Source: Adiantum capillus-veneris
Lineage: Eukaryota; Streptophyta; Polypodiopsida; Polypodiales; Pteridaceae
Assembly (NCBI GenBank): GCA_014529385.2
Contig: CM043942.1
Coordinates: 7,007,001 to 7,071,000, forward strand
Length of the DNA stretch: 64,000 nt
Direction of reading: 5' to 3'
Positions 13,598 through 24,984 of the stretch are shown one piece after another (within the stretch, counting starts at the first letter, position 1; the number at the start of each line of letters is the position of its first letter). Below the pieces are notes generated by a model. It was not told the DNA's origin and did no database searches. It saw only the letters and a list, made by a program, of their open reading frames with translations. A program made the position numbers and the translations under genes.

Positions 13598-13849
13598 GTC
13601 ATTCAGAGTAATGACGGGACCACTATGAAAGGGAATATCTGTAAGGCCACCAGGAACGGGTACTTCTGATGCGTCACATCGGATGGGTGACACGGAGCAT
13701 CGGGAAGAAGTATCCGACCATCCGGGAACGGACATCTCTGATGCGTCATAGGATGGGTGACATAGAGCATTGCGAAGGAGATTGTACCGTAAGTTCGGTA
13801 TGAAAGGACTAGGTAATGGGTATTCGTGATGCGTCACAAGGTGGGTGAC
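13598..13849. repeat. Four spaced TGAC palindromes inside the solo LTR
   Basis: GTCAT...ATGAC at 13598-13615, GTCAC...GTGAC at 13673-13691, GTCA...TGAC at 13745-13761 and GTCAC...GTGAC at 13833-13849. The last three share the context GATGCGTCA...GGGTGACA. TGCGTCA/TGACG words resemble plant bZIP (as-1 type) sites, so this may be an LTR enhancer; that is inference. Confidence 0.6.
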
Positions 13850-15061
13850 ATGTACATCGGAAAAGGAATATCTATAGTCAAAAGGAAATTCCGAACTGTG
13901 TTAGAATTGTGCACAAGGAAAAGCAAGCACTTGAATGAAGATGGGTTCATAGGAAACTTTGAGGAAAAAACGGATGCTTTTTGAGAAAGCGGGTTACTTT
14001 TCGGGAAAGCAAATGCTTTCCAACGAGGAAGTCTATTTCTGCATTGCAACTGTGCATGTGATTGCATTCAGGGACGCCTGGGAAGTGTTGTGAAAGCATT
14101 GTTTTTAACTTACAAAGTTTTATTGAGTTTTTGGGCAGATTCAGACCATTTTTAAAAGTGACTGGCCGGCCACTTAATAAGTGGGCAGCCACCTGGAAAA
14201 TAAAGCAGCAAAAACTAGCCAGCGAATTGTCTCTCTCTCTCTGGCAGAAGAGCAACAAGATTTTATTTTTTATTTTTTTTAAACGGCTACGAACTCTATG
14301 CGGGCAGCCAGTGCTCAGCTATTCTTGCCGTGGCCAGGGAGATATAAAAGCATCACATGCCCTCTCTCAAAGAAGGAGTTGCCAACGTCAACAAGAGAAG
14401 ACTCTCGCCCCAGAAGACGCAAGAGATCGCGAGACTACGAAGCACGGAGGTTGCTTTTCCCACGAAAAGAGCAACAGATATCAATTGTGGATTCGCCATA
14501 CGAATTGTTGTCCCGTGTTTGTGTGTTTACAGGTGTGCTACCTCTTCACGAGGGAGTAGGAGCAGAGGAAGGCATGAGCCTCTGCAGAAGAAAAGCACTC
14601 TGAGGAACTAGAGCCACATCAGCCCAAGGGTTCCGTACCCGAGTTTGGGAAGTAGATCCACGGATCGCAGAGAGGTAGTCTCTCAAGATGTGATCCGGAA
14701 GTTGAGATTTCCTAGTAAGAACTTCATGTCCGGGAAAGCAGAGTTGTTCTGCAAGACTCTGGGAATCTTTGGGAACAGAGTCGGAAAAGAGTTGCAGGAA
14801 TACCATACCCTGCATCTGGAAGGTGAGATCCAGAGGCGAGAACCTTGATTCTCGAGGATTCGGAATAAGGAACGGAAGTTCCTTGGAATAGGGTTTTGCC
14901 CTAGGAATAGGGAGCCGAGGCTTCCAGGAACCATCAAGTCGTATTCTAGAACGAACGTGGTAATACGTTCGGTTCAAGTGCTTGTATTGACTTCCCCTTA
15001 GTAATAAAGATACTATTACGAGGGGGGACCAGTCCATCTTTTGGTCCCCAGTACTATGTCG

Positions 15062-15168
<107 letters not shown>

Positions 15169-15650
15169 TCTGGCTTCAGTATTAGGTGACAAATTCTACT
15201 TATCCGAGTATAATTTATATTGCTATGTGCTCCCGTTTGTGACAAAGATCACTAATTTCTTTAGAGTTGAGACTCAGCAATCAGATGAGCAACCTTCACA
15301 GCAAACTACAGAGCCACCTATACCAGAGGTATATTAGTTGACAGAGCCATTGAGCTCAGAAGAGCTAGACCCCCACGTCTACGACGGCGACCACGACATC
15401 AATGGAGACTCCATCAGAAGATCAAGACTATTCTAGCACGACATGGGAGATGTCCAGTACGACTATTTACAGAGGCGGACATTGACGATTCTTCAGCGAC
15501 CAATGCAATACTTTCTCGAACAACGCCCGATGCAGGGCATCCTTGGGCATCGATGATGATGATGATTTTAATTTTTCACTTTACTTCATTTTTATTTTGT
15601 ACCCAGACATTGTATTAGATCCACCAAGATTGTATCGGTTTGGTTTCATA

Positions 15651-15663
15651 GGTCATTTTGGTT
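15651..15663 (+). other. LINE 3' hairpin (weakened)
   Basis: GGTCATTTTGGTT lies in the conserved position after TTCATA and before TTTTGAAGACGTTTAATA. The last two C residues of the stem have become T, leaving G.T pairs. Confidence 0.5.
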
Positions 15664-15965
15664 TTTTGAAGACGTTTAATATAACATTTCTTTTTGTTTC
15701 CTTCATGCATAATTTATGGGACCTTCCCAGAGACAGATATGCTCGGCTAGCCCTTGAGTCATCCCGACAACTAGCGCTACAAGGGGACACAACATGTTGG
15801 TATGGGCAGATGACATCATGGTTTTCGTCACATGGCTTCAACATGGACAGACTGCCTCCATTCCAGTACACCTTGGATGCACCCTCGCTTTCTCTCACAT
15901 GGACAGAGATCACTACGTCAGGATAACTGGATACCAAAAGCACATGGATACAGCTGGTACAAAAG

Positions 15966-16625
15966 TTGCACACGGAAATGGCTTTCTATAGAGAGCATCT
16001 CCTCCAACTAACAGAGGATGGATATGTGATCAGTCGGGCCTATATGTTTACTCATTTATCCTATGGGATACGATGTGCTATTGGTCAGATGCACACATCA
16101 TCGCATCAGCTAGAGATTAAGACTGGCAGATTCAGGAGGGTACCAGCAGAAGCCAGGATATGTCAGTTGTGTCATATAGAGCCAGAGACAGAGTTACATC
16201 ACATTTGTCATTGTCCGGTATATTATGAGATACGAGGCCGCTTTCACTGTCTATTCAGAGAGCGCTTTGGACTGTTGGCTAGAGTCATGAGATATCAGGA
16301 TCAGAGATGCCTCGGGTTGAGAGTTGCGCAGACACACGGAGAGTCACTTGAGGAGACCAGTAATCGGAGACATTCACAGAGGGAGATCGCTGACTTCTTT
16401 AGAGCAGGAACTCAGCAGTCGGATGAGCATGCTTCACAGCAAACTTTAGAGCCCATTGCTACCAAAGGTATATTAGTGGACAGAGCCATTGAGCTCGAGA
16501 GAGCTAGGCACCCACGTCTAGGGGGGGCGACCACCACATCGACGGAGGCTCTACCAAAAAAACAAGACTATTCTAGTACGACATGGGAGACGCCCAGTAC
16601 GACTATTTACAAAGGCAAACATTGA
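15966..16625 (+). pseudogene. LINE ORF2 C-terminal fragment with zinc finger
   Basis: An open frame of about 219 codons carrying the family C-terminus: EMAFYREHLLQLTEDGYVI, TSSHQLEIKTGRFRR and the complete finger CQLCHIEPETELHHICHC, then [12 protein letters not shown] and the variable tail. Upstream coding (15700-15925) is in another frame. No polymerase is present. Confidence 0.7.
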
Positions 16626-16814
16626 CAAAGCCCTTCAATGCCCGATGCAATACTTTCTTGGACAACACCCGATGTCGGGCATGGATGATGATGATGATGA
16701 TTTTCAGTTTGACAATTTTAGCCTTTTAGTTTTGGTCTTTCACTTTACTTCATTTTATTTTTGTACCCAGACATTGGATTAGATCCACAAGGATTGTATC
16801 AATTTGGTCTCATA

Positions 16815-16827
16815 GGCCATTTTGGCA
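16815..16827 (+). other. LINE 3' hairpin (weakened)
   Basis: GGCCATTTTGGCA keeps four pairs; the outermost pair is lost. It lies between CTCATA and TTTTGAAGACATTTAATA. Confidence 0.5.
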
Positions 16828-16868
16828 TTTTGAAGACATTTAATATAACATTTCATTTCTCTCTGAAT

Positions 16869-18165
16869 GGTTCCCTACGACGTTAAAATTCTCTTCTTCT
16901 TCTCCGCTGCTTTACTCCAGGCCCCATCAGACGGGAACCTTAAGTTGGTCGGATCTTCTTCTGCTGCTTCTGTTGCTTCTCTTAGGGTTTAGGCCCCTCG
17001 GTCAGGATCTGCAAGTCGGCTCCGTTCTTCAATGACTTGACACGTCAGCAATTTGTGACAGGAACAACCTATAAAATTGATGACCTTTAATTTTAGGCCT
17101 CTTAAATAGGCTCTGCAAGTTGGTAAAAACTTCTTCTGCATCTTTCGGTAGGGTTTTGACTCCTCTTTGTCCGGAGTCCGTCTTTTAAGTCATTCCACAT
17201 CATCGCTTTGTGACATTGTGTGTGCCTACAAGTCATTGTCGAGCCCGTTCGGTGGGCAGTACGTGCTAGGAGCTTGTGTACGAGGAGATCTATCGCGATA
17301 GATCTGATATCTATTGGTTGCCCGGTCCCAAGAGGAGATTTTGAACTTTGCTCGCAGTTGCAAGCGAGATGGTCACCCGATTCACCCTTTTCCATTGCAC
17401 CTTTGACAGCTATGCCCGGCCTGTATGAGGCAGTTTTTTCCAGCCATGTATAGCTCAAGGTTTTGGCTCTTTTACTAGGCCATACACGCTCTTGCTTGCC
17501 TAGGGTATTTTTCCCCAACCAAGTTCTTGCTTTCTCACGACCCTAGGGGCCCATAGGTTCCTTTCACTCTTGAGGATGCACTGCACCGTGGAGATGATCT
17601 TCAAGCAATGCCACTGCTGCCCATGAAAAATGTTGGGACTGATCTGCTCAGCAAAAATGCTTGGCTGATCTGCAGCAAAAATGTCAGGTTGCCCTCCATG
17701 GCTCCTCCTACAAGCGCCCGCTAGGGCACCCAAGGGAGAGGTACCCCCCCTAGGGTCTCCACCAAGCTTCCCGACCCAGAACCTTAAGCTCCACGACCCT
17801 AGAATAAAGGGGAAAAATAGGAGGAAAATAGGGAAAGGGCACCAGATGCCCATAGGGGCAAGGACGAGAGACTGGGATAAAATATCCCAGTCCTCCAGGA
17901 GCCTATATGGCCATGGAACCAAGCCAAAACCCAAGGCTAAACATGGCTAGACATATCCCGACATGAGAAAACAAACTCACACTGCCAGGCACAGCCACAA
18001 AATAGCCCTCACTCCCTAGCACTTGTCCCTGGGAGAGAATGGGACCGGCTCGATGAATCCAGAGAGATGCCTGATTCTTAACACCTTCCTGTATGACCAG
18101 GATTCATCCTTCATCTAGGCTTCCCGCTCACACAATGAGAGGCACACAATATCCAAACACCATCT
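16869..18165. other. No gene recognised
   Basis: Mixed-composition DNA without a convincing reading frame. Short poly-purine and GGGGTACC-like stretches occur near 17740. It forms the left flank of the large gypsy composite and ends with its target-site duplication. It could include old LTR sequence, but I found no paired ends. Confidence 0.4.
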
Positions 18166-18475
18166 ATGGCTATCACGTGCACATCTAACCCTGTGTGCAC
18201 ATGGACAAGCTACTTCATGACAAGGGTTCAATTAGCCTAGCTTAGGAAGTGTTCTGACACTTTTGTGAGTCTGTTCGCAGACCGTGCATGCCCAGGCACT
18301 TAGAGTAGATGCATATCCTCTGGTTGCATACAGCATGATCATCAGCATTACCATCAAAATCCATCAGGAGCATTTTCCAGTGCACAGAACCTATTTTTTC
18401 TATTTTAGCCATTTTTCACTTATATTTTTAAGTGACTTTTGTGGGGAACTAGGTAGGGCAAATGAGCCAAGGCAA

Positions 18476-18483
18476 TATAAAAG
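18476..18483 (+). promoter_or_regulatory. TATA box of LTR A
   Basis: TATAAAAG within GGCAATATAAAAGAAAACC, about 305 bp into the LTR and kept in the middle and third LTR copies. It is the likely core promoter. Confidence 0.6.
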
Positions 18484-18593
18484 AAAACCTAGCGCTAGTG
18501 AAATCTGGCAGAAGAGGAAGATGTGCACAGGCAAGTTACCTTGCAACAGGCATCTCTCTCTCTGTCTCTCAAGCCAGAACCCTATAAAGCCTG

Positions 18594-18798
18594 GCGTTTT
18601 TCAGCAATTAAGCCAGCGTTTTTGAAGGCCTTATCTCAGCATTTTGAAGCCAGCATCTCAACGTTTTTGAAGCCCTCAAACCAGCGTTTTTGCAAACCTC
18701 AGATCAGCGTTTTTCATGACAGCAAATTCAGCGTTTGGACAGCAGTAGGTTCAGCATGAACCAGCGTTTTTATACAGCATGAAATCAGCGTTTTCAGC
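18594..18798 (+). repeat. Array of AGCGTTTTT words in LTR A
   Basis: About nine degenerate copies of (C)AGCGTTTTT, spaced 15-30 bp with variable linkers, lie downstream of the TATA box. They recur in the third LTR (39360-39960) and, reverse-complemented as AAAACGCT, in the inverted LTR segment near 25950-26165. Confidence 0.75.
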
Positions 18799-19198
18799 AG
18801 CATAAACAACAACAGATCCCGCACTTTCAGCAGTTAGCATTTCAGCCTCGTCGCCGCCGTAGTCGACAACCTTGATAAACATTGCATCATAGCCTCTCGA
18901 CTTGCATCAGCATCTTGTACCAGATTTGTGCAATTAATAGCATAGACCTCTCTCGCCATCGAGAGAGGGGCCCTTGGGGGAGGGTTTGACAACTTGTCTG
19001 GTGTCGTATTCTTCTCGCTCTCTCTCTCAGTCTCAGCACCTTCATTCACAGTGTTTATCCACTTTGTTTGTGATCACTTGCATTCTCTCATTAAAGGCAC
19101 GGAAGGCTCTCCCTTCCGTAAGTAAAAGGAACCTTGAGCACAGTTCGGAGCACTCATCTTGAGCAAAGTTCTACATTCACTTCTGCTGCACCTTACAT

Positions 19199-19210
19199 TG
19201 GTATCAGAGC
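19199..19210 (+). promoter_or_regulatory. Primer-binding site, initiator Met tRNA type
   Basis: TGGTATCAGAGC, one base after the LTR end. This is the standard plant LTR-element site for minus-strand priming. The equivalent site in the second internal region is deleted. Confidence 0.9.
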
Positions 19211-19624
19211 TTTGGCAGTGTTTTGTATCACTCAAGGAAAGAACCACAGAAATTTTTTTGCTTGTTGCGGTCGCATGTAACCCAAGTTCTCTTGGGCGTG
19301 TCGATTCCTAATCGTGTTTTTGAAGAGTGACAGGAAACCCAAGAAAGAAGGGCTTGTCCACCCTCCCCTTTAGCCTCTTTTCACTCATTGAGAGTGGACC
19401 GTGCACTTAGCGGCCGGCCAATCGACGTGAGGTGGGAAAAACCAACCTCGGTGTGAGCGCAAGGCCGCCAAGGGGTGCGCCCGCGGAAAAGAGCAGAACT
19501 CGGGTGAAGAGAAGATCCTTCTCTAACACAGATTGCAAGCTAAAGAAGAACCTCAAGAACTCAAGAACCAAGACCCACAAGAACCCAAGTTCCTCGTGAA
19601 CTTAAGAACCCACGACTTCAGTGT

Positions 19625-21075
19625 ATGGTCATCACCCGAAGAGGAATGGATACTTCGCATGGAGGTGATGGGCATGAAAGTAGCGAAGAAGAATCTCACC
19701 ACCAAGGAGATTTTTCTGACCCTCCTCCTTCCCCATCTACACCACGGATTGTACCAAATCCTATAGAGGCTTTGGTCAAGTCAATGATGGACATGATGAC
19801 ACAACAACAAGAAGCGAATCGCGTTGCGATGGCACAACAAGAAGCACAACGCGTTACCTTGGAGCGTGAGCGCCAAGAAAGACAGGCATCCTCAGAGGAA
19901 CGGATGATTCGCGAGCGTGAACAAGCGCGCTTGGCGAACAAGGAACAAAAAGAAAGAAAAGCAGAAAGAAAGGCAGCTTTGGAGCTGAGCGCGATCAAGC
20001 GCACTTGGCGGCCGAAGCAAGACAGGCAGCTATTGAGCGTGAGCGTGAGCAAGCGTGCTTGGCGGCCGAAGCAAGACAGGCAATTATTGAGAGTGAGCGT
20101 GAGCAAGCGCGCAACTAAAGAAAGACGAGTGACCTTGGAGGCGGAGCGTGAGGTGCAGAGAGACATACGCATGCAAGAGTTGGTCCGACAGGTTCTCACC
20201 TCGAAACCCAAGCCGGCCAAAATGTTGGTGGTTCATCGAGTGGCGCAAGCCGAGATTCGGACTCCAACAACCCCGTCACCGAGAAGTTGACTTTCAGTAA
20301 GTATGATGGTAAGATGGATGCTACTGTTTTGCATCAATTTAATGCTTGTTTTGTGACAACTAAGAAGACCAGCAATAGCAAGGTTTTGACGGCAACCATG
20401 TACCTTGTCGGCGATGCCATTAATTGGTACCATGCATGGCAAGAGGCACCCTTGGCCGCGCACCTAGAGAAAGCCGACGAAGACGCGCCCCTTTCCTTCA
20501 ATTGGGCCGACTTCCAAGACAAGCTCAAGGCGCGGTTTCTGCAACCACAATACCTAGCGCGGTTGAAAGAGGATTGGCGCAATCTCAAGCAGAATGGTAT
20601 GCCAGTCATGTCTTTTTCTAGCCGTGTTTTACAGCTCGGCACCCAATTACGCAAATCGGATGATGAGCGCAAAGAGGCTTTCCGTTTTGGGTTGGACAAA
20701 TATATCAAGTTTGATGTAGAAGTCTTCGACCCCACGGATCTCAACAAGGCGGTAGCAATTGCTCTCTCCCAAGAGATGAAGCACAACAAGGGAAAGCCTA
20801 AGGAGAACAAGTCGTCTCAAAGTATCTCTCAGAACCCTCAGAACAGTAAGAATGGTAAGAATGGTAACTCTTCTAGTCAATCTTCCTCTAGTCCTTCAGA
20901 AAAGAACTCTCAAAATGAATCTAAGGGTAAAGCTAAAACACCTGCAAAACCTAAGCTAACCCCGGATAAAAAAGCCGCACAAGGAATTATAGGAGAATAC
21001 ATAACGGCTGAAGAACAAGTGTATACCTTCATAAGTTCAGAATACTCTGAACTCACGAATTATAAGAGGGAATAA
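19625..21075 (+). pseudogene. gag: gag of element A
   Basis: ATG at 19625 (MVITRRGMDTSHGG). The N-terminal part is a very charged, Glu/Arg-rich coiled coil (AQQEAQRVTLERERQERQ). A frameshift near 19990 is shown by the cleaner second copy at 38406. The core (20287-20990) matches retrotransposon gag: AINWYHAWQE, FNWADFQDKLKARFL, VMSFSSRVLQLGTQLR, FRFGLDKY. It forms the capsid of the virus-like particle. An extra 411-bp segment then intervenes before the zinc knuckle, which is at 21450. Confidence 0.8.
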
Positions 21076-21432
21076 AGCACTTATAAAACTATAAAAGCAA
21101 GGGACACAAGAAAAGAAAAGAAACGAAAAACAAACAAACAAACAAACTAAATCACTTTGTTTGTTACGAAACAAAATCAGATAAAACAAAACAGTATTAA
21201 CTTAAAAATGTTTTTAGAAAAGGCATGTGTAAAATAAGATGACGCAACTTACTTGGCTTAAAACAAGTCTTCAACTCTAAGCAAAAAAGGATTAGACATC
21301 TTAAAAACTTAATCCTAGAAATCAAACTTCACACAACAACGTCTAACGGAACACATTCTTAAGTCCTCAGTTAAGCTAAATACGAAATCGAAAAATGAAT
21401 ATTACTACAAACCTACGACTGAAGAACAAGTG
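21022..21432. other. A-rich 411-bp insert flanked by a 14-bp direct repeat
   Basis: CTGAAGAACAAGTG occurs at 21008-21021 and again at 21419-21432, with 397 bp of A-rich, non-coding DNA between. The repeat falls between the gag core and its zinc knuckle, where related elements are continuous. A duplication of 14 bp or more would fit a LINE- or SINE-type insertion. No tail or polymerase III boxes were recognised, so the class is open. It may also be a local duplication. Confidence 0.5.
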
Positions 21433-22083
21433 ATTTATGCTAAGGAAGGTAGATGTTATCAATGTCACGTCAAGGGTCACATTAAGAAGGCTTGTCCTAA
21501 GACAGCCCCACCTAAAGAACCTAAGGCAACCACGGCAACCACAAGCACTTTAATGCACCAAACTGAATCTTCTCATGTCTCTGACACACACATTAATGAG
21601 TCTCTCATGAAGTGTTATGGTCATGTAGAGGGTCAACGTTTTGTCATATTGTTTGATCCAGGCAATATGCATGATGTGATTAGTACCTCTCTTGTAGAGA
21701 GAGCCCGCCTAGAGGTTAGTCCGACATCTCCTCTCGTGGTGTCTGGCTTCGCTCCTAGTATGGACTCTCTCATCACGCAAGAGTGCCTTGATGTGTTGTT
21801 TACAGTTCAACAAGCTGCTTTCCGTAGAAAATTTGTCGTGTCTCCTCTCTCAAGATGTGATATGCTTTTGGGCATTAGATGGTTTCGTGAGCATAACCCT
21901 CTCATTGATTGGGAGGACAACACTCTCACATTAAATGCCAAGAATGACTCTCCCATGATCATTCGTGTTGTGGAAGGTTTGTACTCTTTGCCTCTCATTT
22001 CGCATGTGCAGGTAAAGCGTGAATTACGACGAGGAGCACAAGCGGCATTCATCTATGCTGCTCCAGTTACCCACAGCATTTAG
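21430..22083 (+). pseudogene. Zinc knuckle and aspartic protease of element A
   Basis: Opens with the nucleocapsid knuckle CYQCHVKGHIKKAC (CX2CX4HX4C, complete). After a Thr-rich linker comes a retropepsin-like domain: FVILFDPGNMHDVIS sits where an active DSG or DTG triad is expected but reads DPG. CDMLLGIRWFREHNPLIDW follows and is typical of Ty3/gypsy proteases. The protease would mature Gag-Pol. The altered triad suggests it is inactive. The frame ends at 22083, just before the reverse transcriptase. Confidence 0.75.
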
Positions 22084-22104
22084 GCTCCAGGCAGGTATTC
22101 AACT

Positions 22105-23345
22105 TTGTTTACCAAGTTTAAGCATCTCTTTTTGCAAGATGATCTTCCACCCCGTCTCCCACCGAGCGGCCGGAGGGCCATCGCATCGAGCTTACGGGGG
22201 GGGGCACAGTCTGTCAATAAGGCTCCTTACCGTTTGAACAAGACACATGAGGAAGAGTTAGAGCGGCAACTCACGAAGTTGGTGGCTAGAGGATTCATAC
22301 GTCCCAGTGTAAGTCCTTTTGTTGCTCCTATTTTGTTTGTCCGCAAGAAGGATGGTTCATCTCGTTTGTGTGTTGATTACAGGGCATTGAACAAGATGAC
22401 CGTCGAGAACAAATTTCCGATGCCTCGCATTGAGTATATCCTTGATCGGCTCAATGGGGCAAAGGTTTTCAGTAAGGTCAATCTCAAAAGTGGATACCAT
22501 CAGGTAAGATATTCAAAGGCGACATCTTCAAGACCGCTTTTCGCATAGAGCGAGGGCAATGGGAGTATGTGGTTATGCCTTTTGGATTGACAGGTGCCGT
22601 GGATACATTTAACCGTCTCATGGTAGGCTGCTTTGGCGATATGGTTGGTGTATGTGTGTTCATCTTTCTAGATGATATTCTCATTTTTTCTACATCGTGG
22701 GAACAACATGAAAGAGATGTGGGAAGGGTATTGACCCGTTTGGATGGGTGTGAGTTGTACATTGCAGCTAAGAAATTTGAGTTTTTTCTCACTGAAGTTA
22801 CTTATCTGGGTTATATCAATTTTGCAAAAGGCGTCAAGCTAAACTCCGCAAAGGTGGAACAGGTACGTAATTGGGATTTGCCCAAAACTGCATATGATGT
22901 GCGTTCTTTTCTTGGTTTATATCAACTACATAGTTCGCACATAGAGAATTTTGCACGCATTGCCGCACCTATGACTAATGTTTTGAAAGAGGTAAAGACT
23001 CGCCGTCAGTGCGTAGACTTGCTCGAGGCAGCCATTGAGGCTTTTGCAGCTCTCAAGGTTGCGGTGACAGAAGCACCGTGTCTTATCCTTGCCTCTTGGG
23101 ATGACCCCTTCGAGGTATGGACGGATGCGAGCAATGTTGCCATCGGCGCTGTGCTTCAGCAGGATGGTCATCCAGTAGCTTTCCTTAGCCGGAAGCTCAA
23201 TAGTGCAAAAAAGAACTATTCAGTTTATGATAAAGAACTTTTGTCTGACATTCACTCTCTTAAGCATTGGAAGCATTTTCTTTATGATAGAGTTCACAGT
23301 TCGCACAAATCACCAAGCCCTCAAGTGGCTCCAGTCTATGCCTAG
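22105..23345 (+). pseudogene. pol: Reverse transcriptase and RNase H of element A
   Basis: Two frames. 22105-22548 carries [37 protein letters not shown] and [20 protein letters not shown] (catalytic D of DLKSGYHQ is N). 22569-23345 carries VMPFGLTGAVDTFNRLM, the polymerase motif FLDDIL, YLGYI and FLGLYQLH. RNase H follows: EVWTDASNVAIGAVLQQDG and KNYSVYDKELL. A frameshift near 22530 separates the halves and another near 23300 leads to the integrase frame. This is the standard Ty3/gypsy order RT-RNase H-integrase. Confidence 0.85.
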
Positions 23346-24950
23346 TGCACATCGGAGTGATCGCCAAGAACGGTGGTCACAATTTTTTGAGCAATTTGGA
23401 GGTTTGATTGAGTATGTGCCTGGAAAAGCTAACCCTGTTGCAGATGCGTTGAGTCGCAAAGGACAGATTTTGGCTCTTGAGTCAAGATCCATAGTTCCTA
23501 TACAGGGGGTGTCTTTTGACAGCATGAAGAACCAATATGCGGATTTCAAGTTTGGTAAGCAGTGGTTGCAGGCTCTTGCTTTCCAAGGGCCAAGCAACTA
23601 TCTCATTCGTGATGGTTTGTTGAATTTTCGTCAACGTCTATGTGTGTTGCCCTCTCTCAAGCCAACTATATTGCATGATACACATGATTCTCTCACGGGT
23701 GGGCACAAGGGAATGAACACCACTTTGGAAAAAAATGGAAAGATTCTTTTATTGGCCTAAAATGCGAAAAGATGTGTTTCGCTATGTCACACAGTGCACT
23801 ATATGTCAAAAGGTAAAAGCTCCTCAGGGTAAGCAACAAGGCCTCTTGCTTCCGTTGCCTATTCTCAATGGACCTTTTCAAGATATTTCCATGGATTTTG
23901 TGACTAACCTTTCACCTAGTTTGCAATCAAGAAACACTCAATGTTTGACAATTGTTGATCGTTTCAGCAAGTTTTGCATGTTGATTCCTTGTAAGGCCAC
24001 AGTCACTGCACAAGATGTGGCACAGTTGTTCATAAAGCATTAATACTCCCTCTGTAGTTTGCCAAAATCGATTGTTTCAGATAGAGATGTTAAGTTCACG
24101 TCCAATTTTTGGCGCGCACTCTTTGAAAATTCTGGCACTAAGTTGAAATTTTCATTAGCTTTTCATCAAGAATCAAATGGTCAGACAAAGATAGACAAAG
24201 ATTTACAATCAGTTGGCTTTTGATGTTTTAAAGTCATATGTGCGCGATCACGTCTCATTCGGAGCTCTATCTCCCATTGGTTCAAGCTATTTTGAATGAC
24301 TCTTTTCCCTCTACCATTGGTCGAACTCCGTATGAGGCAGATTTTGGCCGTCCGTTCCAGTCACTTTTGACTCGCTCGGTCAGTCAAATGCTTGATGCCA
24401 ATGCTGAAAGTCAGTCATTGGATGAGATTTCTGAGAGTGTAAAGCTTCGGCTAGGCAAGGCTCAGGAATCTTATTCACGGCAGGCTAATAAGCATCGTCA
24501 GGATGTTTCGATCAAGGAAGGGGATTGGGTGTATTTAAAAATCATGAAGCAACGTCTTAAGCAAGTTGGAAAGAAGTGTCCATAGGTGTCTTTTCGAAAT
24601 GTATGGTCCATTTCCTGTCATTAAAAAGATAAATGAGGTTTCAATGAAATTGCAATTGCCTAACTCATGGTCCATGTACAACGTTTTCCATGTTTCTTGG
24701 TTGAAAGTGTTTCAGGGAACGCTTCCAAAGGACATTTTGGAAGAAGAAGAACCGGAGATCATCGATGAAGCTGAAGTCATGGAGCCGGAGCAAGTGTTGT
24801 TGCATCAATTTCGACATAGTTCAAAGAAGCAAGTGAGACGATACTTTTTGAAGTTCAAAGATCAAGGAACCCACGAAGCAGTGTGGGTCGACAAAGAGTT
24901 TTTCAAAGATTACCCAGAGTTGTTGGCAGACTACAAGGCAGCCATGCAGC
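23346..24950 (+). pseudogene. RNase H end, integrase and chromodomain-like tail of element A
   Basis: Several frames. 23346-23760: HQALKWLQSM, VPGKANPVADALSRK and the start of the integrase zinc domain. 23735-24043: CTICQKVKAPQGKQQGLLLP and PFQDISMDFVTNLSP, then VDRFSKF. After stops, SDRDVKF and FHQESNGQT (24070-24185) mark the rest of the core. 24238-24585: NDSFPSTIGRTPYEADFG. 24566-24950: YGPFPVIKKINEVSMKLQLP, MEPEQVLL and RRYFLKFKDQGTHEAVWVD, the last a chromodomain-like fold that could direct insertion to chromatin. At least four lesions. Confidence 0.75.
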
Positions 24951-24973
24951 TCGGTAACAGTACCTCGCTTTAT

Positions 24974-24984
24974 AAAGGAGGGGA
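24974..24984 (+). promoter_or_regulatory. Polypurine tract of element A
   Basis: AAAGGAGGGGA immediately precedes the middle LTR (TGTCACGTG at 24985). It primes plus-strand DNA in LTR elements. Confidence 0.8.

Larger units (their letters stand above)
15700..16868 (+). mobile_element. 5'-truncated LINE copy
   Basis: Begins at the LPRDRYARLALESSRQLALQGD segment of ORF2 and ends with hairpin 16815-16827 and ACATTTAATATAACATTTC, followed by only a few CT units. It lies head-to-tail directly after the previous copy. Several small frame changes break its coding part. Confidence 0.75.
18171..19197 (+). repeat. 5' LTR of element A
   Basis: 1,027 bp, beginning TATCACGTG (the other copy keeps TGTCACGTG, so G became A) and ending CCTTACA just before the primer site. 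The LTR is tied to the middle copy by long near-identical stretches, for example around CTACTTCATGACAAGGGTTC. Confidence 0.85.
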